The notes: generated by a model not told the origin, from the letters alone. A stretch of DNA of 64,000 bases from Agarivorans sp. Alg241-V36 (GCF_900537085.1 NZ_UNRE01000002.1:248289-312288); one strand, 5' to 3'. Shown: positions 37,048 through 48,094, counted from the first letter of the stretch. Numbers and translations are program-made.

Positions 37048-38118
37048 ATGCGGGTATATATAAAAGTGGCGCTATTGGCGCTGCTGTTAAATGGCTGTTT
37101 AGACCGCACTGCAGAGCAGGGTGAGTCTCAACCGGTTGAACACACATGGACTTTAGTGACTTCGTGGCCCAAACATTTACCTGGTTTAGGCTCAACGCCC
37201 GACCGCTTTGCCGAAGAAGTGGCCGCCATGAGCAATGGCCGTATGCAAGTAAATGTATATGGTGCTGGTGAACTCTATCAGGCTCTCGAGGTATTTGAGG
37301 TGGTGTCTGAAGGTAAAGCTGAGATGGGCCATAGTGCTGCTTACTATTGGCAAGACCAGCTACCTGCTGCTGCTTTTTTTAGCTCTGTACCTTTTGGTAT
37401 GCGAGCCAAAGAGCTTAATGCATGGCTTTATCTTGGTGGGGGTTTAGAACTGTGGCGAGAGCTATACGCTCCGCATAACATCATTCCATTTCCGGGCGGC
37501 AATACCGACGCGCAAATGGGTGGCTGGTACAATAAAAAAATCACTAAGATAGCTGATTTTAAAGACTTGAAAATGCGCTTGCCTGGCTTGGGAGGGCGAG
37601 TCCTTGAGCTAGCTGGCGGACAGCCGACTAATTTACCCGCTGGGCAGCTTTATACTGCTTTGCAATCTGGTGAGTTAGACGCGGTTGAGTGGGTAGGGCC
37701 CTACAACGACCTAGCGTTTGGTTTTCATAAAGTAGCTCCTTACTACTATTACCCAGGCTGGCACGAACCCAGTACCACCTTAGAATTTGTAATAAACCAA
37801 GATGCTTTTGCCGCCTTGCCTGCTGATTTACAACGAATTGTTGAAAATGCCACCAAAGTCGTTAATCAAGAAACCCTTAACGAATATGTGGTCTACAATA
37901 TAGAAGCGCTCAATGTGCTGGCCAACGAGCATGGCGTAGAGGTATTGGCTTACCCCGATGACGTGCTTGCTTCGCTTAAAAGTTACAGTGTTGAAGTGAT
38001 CCAAGAGTTAGCCCAGCAGGATCGGTTCTTTGAAAAGGTTCTCAATAGTTATCAGCGGTTTCAATTTGGCGTACTTAAGTACAATCAAGTGGAGCTGGAT
38101 CCAACAACCTTAGAATAG
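37048..38118 (+). CDS. Orphan TRAP-transporter solute-binding lipoprotein (DctP-like)
   Basis: A 356-residue lipoprotein: a hydrophobic leader ending LLLNGC (lipobox Cys near 17). The body matches TRAP binding proteins: WTLVTSWPKHLPGLGSTPDRFAEEVAAMSNGRMQVNVYGAGEL, MRLPGLGGRVLELAGGQPTNLPAGQLYTALQSGELDAVEWVGPYND and YYPGWHEPSTTLEFVIN. The conserved Arg of MRLPG normally clamps a carboxylate ligand, so an organic or keto acid is likely. No DctQ/DctM membrane subunit genes are nearby. It lies between bolA and nqrA on the same strand; whether it works with another permease or as a sensor is unknown. Confidence 0.88.
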   Translation: MRVYIKVALLALLLNGCLDRTAEQGESQPVEHTWTLVTSWPKHLPGLGSTPDRFAEEVAAMSNGRMQVNVYGAGELYQALEVFEVVSEGKAEMGHSAAYYWQDQLPAAAFFSSVPFGMRAKELNAWLYLGGGLELWRELYAPHNIIPFPGGNTDAQMGGWYNKKITKIADFKDLKMRLPGLGGRVLELAGGQPTNLPAGQLYTALQSGELDAVEWVGPYNDLAFGFHKVAPYYYYPGWHEPSTTLEFVINQDAFAALPADLQRIVENATKVVNQETLNEYVVYNIEALNVLANEHGVEVLAYPDDVLASLKSYSVEVIQELAQQDRFFEKVLNSYQRFQFGVLKYNQVELDPTTLE

Positions 38119-38414
38119 GCTAAAAATTACCACAAAATAATTATGGTGATATGTCAGCAATTTGAGCTTTGTTTGGTGGAAGCATGACTTGTTTTACAAG
38201 TCTGTTAACAATCCGCTAACACTTAAGTCGAATAGGTTAGGTTTTTGGCCTTTTTCTTTGGAGAAATAGGATTAATTGGTGCTAGAATACACGCGATTTC
38301 TGTGTCTTGTTAGTTAAATGTCTAAGACTTGTTAGCTGAACTACCCAATTTTGAGTACAAAAGTTACGCAGAAATCATCGCTCGTCTTCCGACCCAACAC
38401 ATGTGTAAGAGAGT

Positions 38415-39755
38415 ATGATTACAATAAATAAAGGACTGGATCTGCCGATAAAAGGCGGTCCCAAACAGCAAATAGTAGACGCGTCTATTATTACCAAAGT
38501 TGCTGTACTCGGAGAAGATTATGTAGGCATGCGTCCTACAATGAAAGTTCGAGTGGGTGACGTGGTAAGCCAAGGTCAGACGCTGTTCGAAGATAAGAAG
38601 AACCCCGGCGTTGTATTTACTGCACCTTGTGCTGGCGTTGTTCAAGAAATTAACCGTGGTGCCCAACGTGTATTGCAGTCTGTTGTTATTGAAAAACAAG
38701 ACGGCGATAGTATTGATTTTGGTGCCCTTAGCGATGCAGAAATCGATAGCGCAGATCGCGCTACGATTGTAGACAAGTTAGTTAAGTCAGGCCAATGGGT
38801 CGGCTTACGAACTCGTCCATACAGCAAAGTGCCAGCAGTAGACTCAGAACCTTCTGCCATTTTTGTTACCGCCATCGACACTAACCCTCTCGCTGCCGAT
38901 CCAAAAGTAGTAATTGACCAAAACGAAAGTGCTTATTTAACAGGCTTACGTGTTTTGTCTCGTTTAACTGCTGGGGAAGTATTTGTTTGTAAAGCAAACG
39001 ATAGCTTGCCTAAGTCGGATGCAGCCCGTGTTGAAGAGCACGAATTTGCTGGTCCACATCCAGCAGGATTAGCTGGAACACATATTCATACCTTAAAACC
39101 TGCTAGTGCTCAGCGCACAGTTTGGACGCTTTCTTACCAAGAAGTGATTGCATTTGGTCACCTGTTTGCTAGCGGCAAAATTTACAACCAACGTGTTGTT
39201 TCTTTGGCTGGTCCGGTGGTTAAAGAGCCTCGTTTAGTGCGTACCGAGTTAGGCGCTAACGTTGTTGAGTTGACCGATGGAGAGCTGGTTGACGGCGAGC
39301 ACCGCGTTATCTCTGGCTCAGTGCTTATGGGTAATCATGCTACTGGTCCTCACGCTTATATTGGTCGTTATCACCAACAAGTTGTTGCGCTGGAAGAAGG
39401 CTATGAGAAAGAGTTTATGGGTTGGGCTGTGCCTGGTACCAGTAAGTTCTCGTTAGCGCGAATATTTATCTCTGGCCTTAATAAGAGCAAATTGTTCCCA
39501 TTCACAACAACTACCGGTGGTAGTGCGCGTGCAATGGTGCCAATTGGTCAGTATGAGCGCATTATGCCGCTAGATATTTTGCCTACTCTATTGCTTCGAG
39601 ATTTGTTGGCTAATGATACCGACAGTGCTCAACAACTAGGTTGTTTAGAGCTAGATGAAGAAGATTTGGCACTGTGTACCTTTGTGTGTCCTGGCAAATA
39701 CGAGTACGGCAGCGTGCTACGTGATTGTTTGACCAAGATTGAGAAGGAAGGTTAA
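38415..39755 (+). CDS. nqrA: Na+-translocating NADH:quinone reductase subunit A
   Basis: A 446-residue peripheral subunit of the six-subunit Na+ pump that oxidises NADH, reduces ubiquinone and exports Na+. Typical stretches are [44 protein letters not shown] and [49 protein letters not shown]. It starts the nqrABCDEF operon, 296 bp after the TRAP gene, which leaves room for a promoter; nqrB follows 2 bp later. Confidence 0.97.
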   Translation: MITINKGLDLPIKGGPKQQIVDASIITKVAVLGEDYVGMRPTMKVRVGDVVSQGQTLFEDKKNPGVVFTAPCAGVVQEINRGAQRVLQSVVIEKQDGDSIDFGALSDAEIDSADRATIVDKLVKSGQWVGLRTRPYSKVPAVDSEPSAIFVTAIDTNPLAADPKVVIDQNESAYLTGLRVLSRLTAGEVFVCKANDSLPKSDAARVEEHEFAGPHPAGLAGTHIHTLKPASAQRTVWTLSYQEVIAFGHLFASGKIYNQRVVSLAGPVVKEPRLVRTELGANVVELTDGELVDGEHRVISGSVLMGNHATGPHAYIGRYHQQVVALEEGYEKEFMGWAVPGTSKFSLARIFISGLNKSKLFPFTTTTGGSARAMVPIGQYERIMPLDILPTLLLRDLLANDTDSAQQLGCLELDEEDLALCTFVCPGKYEYGSVLRDCLTKIEKEG

Positions 39756-39757
39756 GC

Positions 39758-40975
39758 ATGAGCAGTATGAAAGATTATATTGAAAAGATTGAACCGCAAT
39801 TCTTACCTGGCGGTAAGCATGAAAAGTGGTTCGCTTTGTACGAAGCTATCGCGACGTTTTTATACTCGCCAGGCTTGGTAACTAAGAAAAATACTCACGT
39901 ACGTGATGCGATTGACTTAAAACGTATCATGATTTTTGTTTGGGTTGCGTTAATGCCAGCTATGTTCTTTGGCATGTACAACGCGGGTATCCAAGCTAAC
40001 GAAGCAATTATTGCTGGCGCAGGAACTGTGCCTGACGATTGGCATGGCGCGCTGATTAGCATGCTAGGTGTTCCAACGGGCGCTGAAGCTGGCTGGATAG
40101 CGTCGATGATATATGGGGCAATTTTCTTTTTGCCTATTTATCTAACCGCTTTCGCCGTAGGTGGCTTTTGGGAAGTATTGTTTGCTTCTGTGCGTGGTCA
40201 TGAAGTTAACGAAGGTTTCTTTGTTACCTCTATCTTATTTGCACTTACACTGCCTGCAACCATGCCGCTTTGGCAAGTAGCCTTAGGTATCACCTTTGGT
40301 GTTGTAGTGGCGAAAGAAGTATTTGGTGGTACTGGTAAAAACTTCTTAAACCCTGCTTTGGCTGGTCGTGCTTTCCTATTCTTTGCTTACCCAACTGCCA
40401 TTTCTGGTGATGCGGTATGGACCGCGGTAGACGGTTACTCTGGCGCAACAGCGTTGAGCGTAGTTGCAGCAGAAGGCATGCAAGGTTTGGTTGACCAAGG
40501 TATCTCTTGGAGCGACGCATTCTTTGGCTTTATTCAAGGTTCAAGTGGCGAAACCTCAACCTTCTTGTTAGCGCTAGGCGGTTTGTTCCTCATCTTCACC
40601 CGCATTGCATCTTGGCGCATTGTTGCTGGTGTATTGGTTGGTATGGTGATTAGCAGCTTGCTATTGAACATGGTTGGCTCCGACAGCAACATGATGTTCC
40701 AATTACCTCCTCATTGGCACTTGGTACTTGGTGGCTTTGCATTAGGTATGTTCTTTATGGCAACCGACCCAGTATCAGCTTCATTTACTAACAAAGGTAA
40801 ATGGTGGTACGGCGGCTTAATTGGTGTGATGGTGGTGTTAATTCGCGTAGTTAACCCGGCATTCCCAGAAGGCATGATGTTGGCAATTTTGTTCGCTAAT
40901 TTGTTTGCTCCAATTTTTGACTACTTTGTAGTTCAAGCCAATATCAAACGGAGGCTTGCTCGCGATGGCCAGTAA
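39758..40975 (+). CDS. nqrB: Na+-NQR subunit B
   Basis: A 405-residue, multi-helix membrane subunit. It carries the covalent-FMN site in [10 protein letters not shown] (Thr of SGAT) and [22 protein letters not shown]. NqrB binds ubiquinone and forms part of the Na+ channel. Its last 11 bases overlap the start of nqrC. Confidence 0.97.
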   Translation: MSSMKDYIEKIEPQFLPGGKHEKWFALYEAIATFLYSPGLVTKKNTHVRDAIDLKRIMIFVWVALMPAMFFGMYNAGIQANEAIIAGAGTVPDDWHGALISMLGVPTGAEAGWIASMIYGAIFFLPIYLTAFAVGGFWEVLFASVRGHEVNEGFFVTSILFALTLPATMPLWQVALGITFGVVVAKEVFGGTGKNFLNPALAGRAFLFFAYPTAISGDAVWTAVDGYSGATALSVVAAEGMQGLVDQGISWSDAFFGFIQGSSGETSTFLLALGGLFLIFTRIASWRIVAGVLVGMVISSLLLNMVGSDSNMMFQLPPHWHLVLGGFALGMFFMATDPVSASFTNKGKWWYGGLIGVMVVLIRVVNPAFPEGMMLAILFANLFAPIFDYFVVQANIKRRLARDGQ

Positions 40976-41750
40976 TGATTCCTTAGCCAAAACCATTAAG
41001 GTTGTTGTTGGCGTAAGTTTAGTATGTTCAATTGTGGTATCTCTTGCGGCAGTTGGCCTACGTGGCATGCAACAACAGAATGCGGTTGAAGATAAGCAGA
41101 AAAACATTCTAGCAGTATCTGGCGTAGCGCTAGATGGCCGAAATGTAGCAGAAGTTTATTCGCAGGTTATTGAGCCGCGGGTAATTGATATCGAAACCGG
41201 TGAGTTTGTTGCTCAAGACCAAATTGACCCAGCGACTTTCGAACAACGTAAATCAGCGAAAGATCCTGCTACTAGTATTCGCTTATCTAGCGATGAAGAT
41301 ATTGCAGGCATTGTGCGTCGTTCTAACCTTGCTAGCGTGTATCTTGTTAAAGATGCTCAAGGTGAAATTGAACGGGTTATTTTGCCAGTACATGGTCGTG
41401 GTCTTTGGTCAACAATGTACGCTTTCTTGGCTATTCAGCCAGACGGCAATACCGTTGATGCGATTGTTTACTACGACCAAGGTGAAACGCCTGGTTTAGG
41501 TGGCGAAGTAGCTAATCCTTTGTGGCAAGACAAGTTCATCGGTAAGAAGCTGTTTGATGAAAGCGGCAATACTGCGATTTCTGTGATTAAGGGTAGTGCT
41601 CCGGCTGATTCACTTTACGAAGTGGATGGTTTATCGGGTGCAACACTTACCAGTAACGGTGTCGATGCTACTTTCAAGTTTTGGTTAAGTGATAAAGGCT
41701 TTGGTAAGTTCCTTGCCAAGTTGCAACAGGGAGGCCTAAACAATGGCTGA
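40965..41750 (+). CDS. nqrC: Na+-NQR subunit C
   Basis: A 261-residue subunit with one N-terminal helix ([20 protein letters not shown]) and a periplasmic FMN domain. The covalent flavin site is [13 protein letters not shown] (Thr of SGATLT), and [13 protein letters not shown] is the conserved preceding loop. The ATG at 40965 ([12 protein letters not shown]) fits the family start and overlaps nqrB; an in-frame ATG 9 bases upstream is less likely. Confidence 0.97.
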   Translation: MASNDSLAKTIKVVVGVSLVCSIVVSLAAVGLRGMQQQNAVEDKQKNILAVSGVALDGRNVAEVYSQVIEPRVIDIETGEFVAQDQIDPATFEQRKSAKDPATSIRLSSDEDIAGIVRRSNLASVYLVKDAQGEIERVILPVHGRGLWSTMYAFLAIQPDGNTVDAIVYYDQGETPGLGGEVANPLWQDKFIGKKLFDESGNTAISVIKGSAPADSLYEVDGLSGATLTSNGVDATFKFWLSDKGFGKFLAKLQQGGLNNG

Positions 41751-42375
41751 TGCTAAGGAAACCAAAAAGGTTCTATTTGGGCCTGTTTTTGCAAACAATC
41801 CTATCGCGCTGCAAGTGCTTGGTGTTTGTTCTGCATTAGCGGTAACCAGTAAGTTAGAAACTGCGTTTGTAATGACCCTAGCCGTAATTGTTGTTACCGC
41901 ATTCTCTAACTTGTTCATATCTATGATTCGTAATCACATTCCTAGCAGTGTGCGAATCATCGTTCAAATGGCGATTATTGCTTCATTGGTAATTGTGGTA
42001 GACCAAGTGCTTAAGGCAGTGGTTTACGACATTTCTAAGCAGCTCTCGGTATTTGTTGGTTTGATTATTACCAACTGTATTGTAATGGGCCGTGCTGAAG
42101 CCTTCGCAATGAAAGAGCCACCGTTTAAATCCTTCTTAGATGGTATTGGTAACGGTTTGGGCTATGGTGCAATTTTGATGTCGGTAGGTGCGGTTCGTGA
42201 ACTATTTGGTTCAGGCTCACTATTTGGTATTGAGATTATGCCGCTAATTAACAATGGCGGTTGGTATCAACCAAATGGTCTGTTGTTATTGCCTGCTTCG
42301 GCGTTCTTCATTATTGGTTTGTTGATTTGGGCTTTGCGCACCGCATACCCAGAGCAAGTAGAGCCGAAGGAGTAA
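41743..42375 (+). CDS. nqrD: Na+-NQR subunit D
   Basis: A 210-residue integral membrane subunit (about six helices), with [33 protein letters not shown] and [23 protein letters not shown]. NqrD and NqrE together hold a membrane-buried iron centre; the Cys in ITNCIVMG is the expected ligand. It overlaps nqrC by 8 bases. Confidence 0.97.
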   Translation: MADAKETKKVLFGPVFANNPIALQVLGVCSALAVTSKLETAFVMTLAVIVVTAFSNLFISMIRNHIPSSVRIIVQMAIIASLVIVVDQVLKAVVYDISKQLSVFVGLIITNCIVMGRAEAFAMKEPPFKSFLDGIGNGLGYGAILMSVGAVRELFGSGSLFGIEIMPLINNGGWYQPNGLLLLPASAFFIIGLLIWALRTAYPEQVEPKE

Positions 42376-42379
42376 TCGA

Positions 42380-42988
42380 GTGGAACATTATATTAGTTTG
42401 TTAGTTCGCTCTATTTTCATTGAAAATATGGCTTTAGCTTTCTTGCTAGGTATGTGTACCTTCCTAGCGGTTTCTAAGAAAGTTAAAACTGCATTTGGCT
42501 TGGGTGTAGCGGTTATTGTGGTATTGGGTATCTCAGTACCAGTAAACCAGCTTATCTACTTCAACTTATTAGCTCCTGGTGCGTTAGGCTGGGCAGGCTT
42601 GCCAAATGCTGATTTAAGCTTTTTGGGCTTCATTACCTTTATTGGTGTTATTGCTGCGTTAGTACAGATACTAGAAATGGTATTGGATAAATACTTCCCG
42701 GCTTTATACCAAGCGCTAGGTATTTTCTTACCCTTGATTACCGTTAACTGTGCCATCTTTGGTGGTGTGTCGTTTATGGTTCAGCGTGAGTACAACCTTG
42801 GCGAATCTTTGGTATACGGAATAGGTAGTGGTATTGGTTGGATGTTAGCCATTGTGGCGCTAGCCGGTATTCGTGAAAAGATGAAGTATTCAGACGTGCC
42901 AGACGGCTTACGTGGTTTAGGTATTACCTTTATCACTGTAGGTTTAATGGCAATGGCGTTTATGTCGTTCTCAGGCGTTCAGCTTTAA
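42380..42988 (+). CDS. nqrE: Na+-NQR subunit E
   Basis: A 202-residue membrane subunit related to NqrD but inverted in topology: [32 protein letters not shown] and [18 protein letters not shown], each with a Cys expected to bind the shared iron centre. The start is GTG at 42380, 4 bases after the nqrD stop. Confidence 0.97.
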   Translation: MEHYISLLVRSIFIENMALAFLLGMCTFLAVSKKVKTAFGLGVAVIVVLGISVPVNQLIYFNLLAPGALGWAGLPNADLSFLGFITFIGVIAALVQILEMVLDKYFPALYQALGIFLPLITVNCAIFGGVSFMVQREYNLGESLVYGIGSGIGWMLAIVALAGIREKMKYSDVPDGLRGLGITFITVGLMAMAFMSFSGVQL

Positions 42989-43019
42989 GACGGCCAATAA
43001 CTACAAGGAAAATTAGTCG

Positions 43020-44243
43020 ATGGAAATTATTCTCGGCGTAACCATGTTTACCTTGCTCGTCTTGGCTTTAGTAACAATCATTTTGTTTGCTAAGTCTAAG
43101 CTGGTAAGTTCTGGTGACATTCAAATTTTAATTAATGATGATCCTGCCAAGGCGATTACTACTCAAGCGGGTAGCAAGTTGCTGGGTGTATTAGGTAATT
43201 CAGGTATCTTCGTATCTTCTGCTTGTGGTGGCGGCGGCTCATGTGGTCAATGTCACGTACACATTCATGAAGGTGGCGGCGATATTCTTCCTACTGAATT
43301 AGATCATATTAGCAAGCGTGACGCAGCAACAGGTTTGCGTTTAGCTTGTCAGGTAAATGTTAAGCAAGACATGAAGATTTCTTTACCAGAAGAAATTTTT
43401 GGTGTGAAAAAATGGGATTGTGAAGTTATTTCTAACGATAACAAAGCAACCTTTATTAAAGAGCTTAAACTACAAATTCCTGATGGTGAATCAGTTCCAT
43501 TCCGCGCTGGTGGTTACATTCAAATTGAAGCCCCGGCTCACCACGTTAAGTACTCTGACTTTGATGTAGAAGAGCAATACCGTGGCGACTGGGAGCACTT
43601 TGGTTTCTTCAACTTAGAATCTAAAGTTGATGAAGAAACCATTCGTGCTTACTCAATGGCTAACTACCCAGAGGAAGAAGGCATCATTATGTTGAACGTG
43701 CGTATTGCTACGCCGCCGCCAAATAACATGAGCCTACCTTGCGGTAAGATGTCTTCATACATCTTTAACCTAAAAGCGGGTGACAAAGTTACTATCTCGG
43801 GTCCATTTGGTGAGTTCTTCGCGAAAGACACTGAAGCAGAAATGGTCTTCATCGGTGGTGGTGCTGGCATGGCGCCAATGCGTTCACACATCTTTGACCT
43901 GATGAAGCGTTTGAACACCAAGCGTAAAGTTAGCTTCTGGTACGGTGCGCGTTCACGCCGTGAAATCTTCTATGAAGAAGACTTCGATATGTTGGCCGGT
44001 GAGAACGAAAACTTTGAATGGCATGTTGCGCTATCTGATCCTCAACCAGGAGATGATTGGGAAGGTAAAACAGGCTTTATTCATAACGTTCTGTTTGAAA
44101 ACTATTTACGTGACCACGATGCCCCAGAAGATTGTGAGTACTACATGTGTGGTCCTCCAGTGATGAATGCTGCCGTTATTAACATGCTTAAAGATTTAGG
44201 CGTGGAAGACGAAAACATCTTGCTTGATGACTTTGGTGGCTAA
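43020..44243 (+). CDS. nqrF: Na+-NQR subunit F (NADH dehydrogenase subunit)
   Basis: A 407-residue electron-entry subunit. It has one N-terminal helix, then a ferredoxin-like domain with the [2Fe-2S] ligands in [21 protein letters not shown] and a later Cys in RLACQVN. An FAD domain follows ([11 protein letters not shown]) and an NADH domain with [16 protein letters not shown] and [13 protein letters not shown]. It accepts electrons from NADH. Confidence 0.97.
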   Translation: MEIILGVTMFTLLVLALVTIILFAKSKLVSSGDIQILINDDPAKAITTQAGSKLLGVLGNSGIFVSSACGGGGSCGQCHVHIHEGGGDILPTELDHISKRDAATGLRLACQVNVKQDMKISLPEEIFGVKKWDCEVISNDNKATFIKELKLQIPDGESVPFRAGGYIQIEAPAHHVKYSDFDVEEQYRGDWEHFGFFNLESKVDEETIRAYSMANYPEEEGIIMLNVRIATPPPNNMSLPCGKMSSYIFNLKAGDKVTISGPFGEFFAKDTEAEMVFIGGGAGMAPMRSHIFDLMKRLNTKRKVSFWYGARSRREIFYEEDFDMLAGENENFEWHVALSDPQPGDDWEGKTGFIHNVLFENYLRDHDAPEDCEYYMCGPPVMNAAVINMLKDLGVEDENILLDDFGG

Positions 44244-44246
44244 ACC

Positions 44247-45272
44247 GTGAGTTTAGTGAAGCATTATTGGCTAGCCCTGCTTGGGCTAGCCTTTTTTATT
44301 AGTGGCTGTAGTGAGCAAGACAATTTGTATACCTTACAAATTGAAGGGCGCACTATGGGAACCTATTACCAAATTAAGTTAGTTGAACCTAAGGCTAAGC
44401 TGCCAGAGGGCGACCAGCTGCAAGCTAAGATTGACCGTGTTTTGCAGCAAGTTAACCAAGAGATGTCTACTTATATTGCAGATTCTGAGCTATCTCGCTT
44501 TAACCAGCATAGCAATGATGAAGCGGTGGCTATTTCAGATAATCTAGCTTTGGTGATTGATGCCTCTTTGCAGCTCTCAGAAGACTCCAATGGTGCTTTT
44601 GACGTAACCGTTGGTCCATTGGTTAACTTATGGGGTTTTGGCCCTGAGGGTCGCCCTGAGAAGCGACCTAATGATCAGTTGCTCGATCAGACGCGTGCTA
44701 AAATTGGCTATCATCACTTAAGTTTGAATGCTGGCAAACTGTCTAAAGACTTGCCAGAACTTTATGTGGACTTATCTGCCATCGCTAAAGGGCACGGAGT
44801 AGACCGTGTTGCCGATTTGCTGGAAACTGAAGGCTACATGAACTACATGGTAGACATTGGTGGCGAGCTACGTTTAAAAGGTCACAATGACCAAGCCATT
44901 GGCTGGCGGATTGCTGTAGAGAAGCCCTTGGCTGAACAGCGTGCGGTACAAAAGGTGATAGCTCCGGGTGATAACGGTTTAGCGACATCGGGTGATTACC
45001 GAAATTATTTTGAGCAAGATGGGGTCAGATATTCACACACCATCAACCCAAATACCGGTAAACCGATTGCCAATCATATTGTTTCGGTAACAGTGATTAG
45101 TGAGACCAGTATGATGGCCGATGCTTACGCCACCGCATTTACCGTGATGGGCGTGGAGCAAGCAATGGAATTTGCTGAAGCGAAGCAGCTAGCTGTGTAT
45201 ATTATCGAGAAACAAGAGAACGAATTTGTTGAGCATATCAGCGCCAAATTTGTGCCTTTTGTAGTCCAATAA
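44247..45272 (+). CDS. apbE: FAD:protein FMN transferase (lipoprotein)
   Basis: A 341-residue lipoprotein; the lipobox is ISGC (Cys near 21). ApbE uses FAD to attach FMN to Thr in NqrB and NqrC. Motifs: EGRTMGTYYQIKLV, STYIADSELSRFN, VDLSAIAKGHGVDRVADLLE, MVDIGGELRLKG and SHTINPNTGKPI. The start is GTG at 44247, 3 bases after the nqrF stop, so it belongs to the nqr operon and acts on its neighbours' products. Confidence 0.96.
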   Translation: MSLVKHYWLALLGLAFFISGCSEQDNLYTLQIEGRTMGTYYQIKLVEPKAKLPEGDQLQAKIDRVLQQVNQEMSTYIADSELSRFNQHSNDEAVAISDNLALVIDASLQLSEDSNGAFDVTVGPLVNLWGFGPEGRPEKRPNDQLLDQTRAKIGYHHLSLNAGKLSKDLPELYVDLSAIAKGHGVDRVADLLETEGYMNYMVDIGGELRLKGHNDQAIGWRIAVEKPLAEQRAVQKVIAPGDNGLATSGDYRNYFEQDGVRYSHTINPNTGKPIANHIVSVTVISETSMMADAYATAFTVMGVEQAMEFAEAKQLAVYIIEKQENEFVEHISAKFVPFVVQ

Positions 45273-45289
45273 CAGATTAAGGAGTCGTA

Positions 45290-45526
45290 ATGGCTTATTT
45301 TTTGGTGACATTCATTTTCTTCCTGGTGGTTATTGCAGCCATGGCTGTGGGCTACATTTTCCAGAAGAAAACCATTAGTGGAAGCTGTGGTGGTATTGCT
45401 TCTTTAGGCATTGAAAAAGTGTGTGACTGCCCTGAGCCTTGCGATAAACGCAAAGCCAAAATGGCCTTGGTTGAGCAGAAGAAAAAAGCCCGCCAAGCTA
45501 TGTTAGATGAACATCGTATTATCTAA
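45290..45526 (+). CDS. nqrM: Na+-NQR maturation protein NqrM
   Basis: A 78-residue protein with one N-terminal helix (LVTFIFFLVVIAAMAVGYIF) and a short cytoplasmic Cys-rich tail, SGSCGGIASLGIEKVCDCPEPCDKRK, with four to five Cys. NqrM (DUF539) is needed in Vibrio for assembly of Na+-NQR, probably delivering iron to NqrD/NqrE. It is the last gene of the operon, followed by a terminator. Confidence 0.95.
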   Translation: MAYFLVTFIFFLVVIAAMAVGYIFQKKTISGSCGGIASLGIEKVCDCPEPCDKRKAKMALVEQKKKARQAMLDEHRII

Positions 45527-45550
45527 GGCTAGCGGCTTTATCAATTGTCA

Positions 45551-45578
45551 AAAAACAGCGCTTATGCGCTGTTTTTTT
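45551..45578. terminator. Bidirectional terminator between nqrM and ggt
   Basis: AAAAACAGCGC (45551-45561), loop TTAT, GCGCTGTTTTTTT (45566-45578). The A and T runs on both sides can end the nqr operon and the convergent ggt gene. Confidence 0.92.
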
Positions 45579-45581
45579 GTT

Positions 45582-47321
45582 TTAGTCTCCTTTGGCGACA
45601 CCTTCACGCCTTGGGTCGGCTGCACCGACTAACTTATCAGGGTAGATCCTAATTCCTTGCAGACCTGAGGTCATGTCTTTGATTTTGGTTTTGTAACCTA
45701 AGGCTTCCAATGCAGCTTGCTGGTCTGCGGCGGCTGTATTGACTTCTAACTCAAAAGTGCCAAAGCGATTATTTAAATGTGGTTGCTCAACGGCTTGTTG
45801 TAGGCTCATTCCCCAGCTTAAATGATTAACTAAACTCTGCGCGACATAGCCGATAATGCTGCTGCCTCCCGGTGAGCCAATGGCTATTATTGGCTTTTCG
45901 TTCTCCATCACGATGGTTGGTGCCATAGATGAGCGAGGTCGTTTATTAGCTGCCACGGCATTCGCCACTTTCTTTCCGTTTTTCTCAGCGACAAACGAGA
46001 AGTCAGTAAGTTGATTGTTTAGCAAGAAGCCTTTTACAAATACTCTCGAGCCAAAGGCATTTTCAATGCTACTAGTCATCGATAATACGTTACCCTTAGC
46101 ATCCACAATACTGATGTGAGTAGTAGAGGGAAGCTCGAGGCTCTCATCTTTGCTGCGATAGGCGCTTAGTGGCAACTCACCGGGGCTTACCGAGGTTAAT
46201 GCTTTATCACCACTTAACAACTTAGCGCGTTTAGCGAGGTACTCAGGGCTTAGTAAGCCGCTCAGTGGCACGTCGACAAAATCACTATCAGCTAGGTAGG
46301 CGCCACGGTCTGCAAAGGCTAGGCGAGAAGCATCGCCAAGAATACGCCAGCTTTGTAGATTGTTTGGCCCCCAATCAGCCAAGGGGTAATGCGCAGCAAT
46401 TCCAAGGATCTGTCCCACAGTGCTTGCGCCTGAGCTAGGTGGCCCCATGCCACAAACTGAGTATTGGAAGTAAGCAGAGCAAAGCGCTGGGCGTTGTTTT
46501 ACTTGGTAGTTGGCAAGGTCTTTCTCACTAAGCAAGCCGGGGTTGTCATTGAGCTGGCTGACCGCAGCAACTATCGCTTTAGCTGTCTCGCCTTGATAAA
46601 AGCCTGAAGCGCCTTGCTCGGCGATCAGCTGTAAGGTGTTAGCGTAGTCGGGGTTTTTGAGTAAGTGGCCTTCGCGCAAAGGCTCGGCTGCGTCATCAAA
46701 AAAATAGTCGCGGCTGCTTGGGTAGCGACCTAAGCGCTCGGCATCGCCGGCAATGAGTTTAGCTAAGCGGGGACTTACTCGAAAGCCTTCTTTGGCCAAG
46801 CCTATCGCCGGTTTAAACAAGTCTTGCCAATTGCTGCTGCCATAGCGTTGATGCATTTCTTCAAACAACGCAATTACTCCAGGTGTGCCTACTGAGCGCC
46901 CGCCCACCACCGCGTCATAAAACTTTAGTGGTTTACCTTGCTCGTCCAAAAATAAACTGGCATCGACTTTTGAAGGCGCCGTCTCACGCGCATCAAAGGT
47001 GGTAAGTTGTTGTTTGGAGGCATCGTAATACACCACAAAAGCCCCGCCTCCAATACCTGAAGATTGCGGTTCAACCAAACCAAGCACGCTTTGCACGGCA
47101 ATCATGGCATCTACAGCTGAGCCTCCAGCTTTTAATACCTCGTAACCAGCTTCTACAGCTAATGGGTTTGCCGCCGAAACCATGAATTTTTTGGCGCTTA
47201 CCTCAGCCTTCGCTTGAACTCCGCTGGCCTGTTCTGGAGCAAAAGCATCGGCGCTTTGGCTGTTTGAGTGGCTAACATTGCTTAGCAATAAGGTAGAAGC
47301 GATAAGACTGCGAATGAACAT
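45582..47321 (-). CDS. ggt: Gamma-glutamyltranspeptidase
   Basis: A 579-residue periplasmic enzyme with a signal peptide (FIRSLIASTLLLSNVSHS). It transfers or hydrolyses the gamma-glutamyl group of glutathione. The proenzyme cleaves itself before the catalytic Thr, here the TTHISIVDAKGNVLSMTSSI site. GIGGGAFVVYYDASKQQLTTFDARETAPS, GPPSSGAST and AIGSPGGSSIIGYV are the conserved substrate pockets. Length matches E. coli Ggt (580). It is monocistronic. Confidence 0.95.
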   Translation of the reverse strand: MFIRSLIASTLLLSNVSHSNSQSADAFAPEQASGVQAKAEVSAKKFMVSAANPLAVEAGYEVLKAGGSAVDAMIAVQSVLGLVEPQSSGIGGGAFVVYYDASKQQLTTFDARETAPSKVDASLFLDEQGKPLKFYDAVVGGRSVGTPGVIALFEEMHQRYGSSNWQDLFKPAIGLAKEGFRVSPRLAKLIAGDAERLGRYPSSRDYFFDDAAEPLREGHLLKNPDYANTLQLIAEQGASGFYQGETAKAIVAAVSQLNDNPGLLSEKDLANYQVKQRPALCSAYFQYSVCGMGPPSSGASTVGQILGIAAHYPLADWGPNNLQSWRILGDASRLAFADRGAYLADSDFVDVPLSGLLSPEYLAKRAKLLSGDKALTSVSPGELPLSAYRSKDESLELPSTTHISIVDAKGNVLSMTSSIENAFGSRVFVKGFLLNNQLTDFSFVAEKNGKKVANAVAANKRPRSSMAPTIVMENEKPIIAIGSPGGSSIIGYVAQSLVNHLSWGMSLQQAVEQPHLNNRFGTFELEVNTAAADQQAALEALGYKTKIKDMTSGLQGIRIYPDKLVGAADPRREGVAKGD

Positions 47322-47683
47322 GATACGTCCTTTTTATGGAAGCTATTTAGCCAGTGTAGCAGCCCAAATATTAATCGCCATATGTAGTTTATCTCTTTGA
47401 AATTTAGATGCTTTTTTAACTTGGCTTTGGCGTGGCGCAAAGTGGTGACGCAGATAGGCGACAGCGCCAAGGCGCGCGGTTGGCCAGTTCTTCGTTATGA
47501 GCTTGTTTGGCTGTCGCTTATTGGCGACATATAGAGTGGGTTAAATACTCTATTTGTTTGTTAACTGTCTGTTTTTATTGATTATTTAAAAGTTGGTTCA
47601 CACTTTGCTATATGTACCCTCGTCAACCGCTGATATTAGTTAGCGGCCATTTAGTGAAGTAGATGTTTAACAAGGAGTTTCTT
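47322..47683. other. Intergenic region between ggt and EF-hand gene
   Basis: 362 bp between divergent genes. It has small inverted repeats, for example TGTCGC (47512-47517) with GCGACA (47524-47529), and must hold both promoters. Short frames here lack ribosome sites or family resemblance and are not called. Nothing else recognisable was seen. Confidence 0.45.
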
Positions 47684-47944
47684 ATGAACTTGAAGTATAG
47701 CTTTCCAGTGTTAGCGCTATTTGTAGCCAGCCTAGCCTCGGCGAATAGTGAAGTGTTCAAAGACCTAGATACCAACCAAGATTTGGTGGTAAGCATGGAA
47801 GAAGCTGCCGAACTACCAATCCTTACAGAAGTATGGAGCGAGCTTGATACAGACCAGGATGGTGTATTAAGCCAAGCAGAATTCATTAACCTTGAAATTT
47901 CCGTTCAACCTGAAGACCCTGAAAACAGCGAAGTAGCTGAATAG
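47684..47944 (+). CDS. Small exported EF-hand protein
   Basis: An 86-residue protein with a signal peptide (MNLKYSFPVLALFVASLASA) and two EF-hand calcium loops: DTNQDLVVSMEE and DTDQDGVLSQAE, each with acidic residues at positions 1, 3 (Asn/Asp), 5 and 12. The tail is acidic (PEDPENSEVAE). It is probably a periplasmic or secreted calcium-binding protein with no known partner. The ATG at 47684 is chosen because AAGGAG lies nine bases upstream; an earlier in-frame ATG has none. Confidence 0.85.
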   Translation: MNLKYSFPVLALFVASLASANSEVFKDLDTNQDLVVSMEEAAELPILTEVWSELDTDQDGVLSQAEFINLEISVQPEDPENSEVAE

Positions 47945-48055
47945 TTAGTTCCTTTATGTTTTCGTGAACCGATCCAATTTTAGGACGCTGTCGGGGGCCA
48001 ATTTTTCTGCGATTTGGTCTAGTTTGTAGCAGTTTTAATCCTCGATAATTTTCCA

Positions 48056-48092
48056 GCGCTTAAGTCTGTGCTAGCTTAAGCGCCTTTTTTTT
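48056..48092 (+). terminator. Intrinsic terminator
   Basis: GCGCTTAAG (48056-48064), 9-base loop, CTTAAGCGC (48074-48082), then eight or more T. It ends the EF-hand transcript, about 110 bp after its stop. Confidence 0.88.
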
Positions 48093-48094
48093 CT

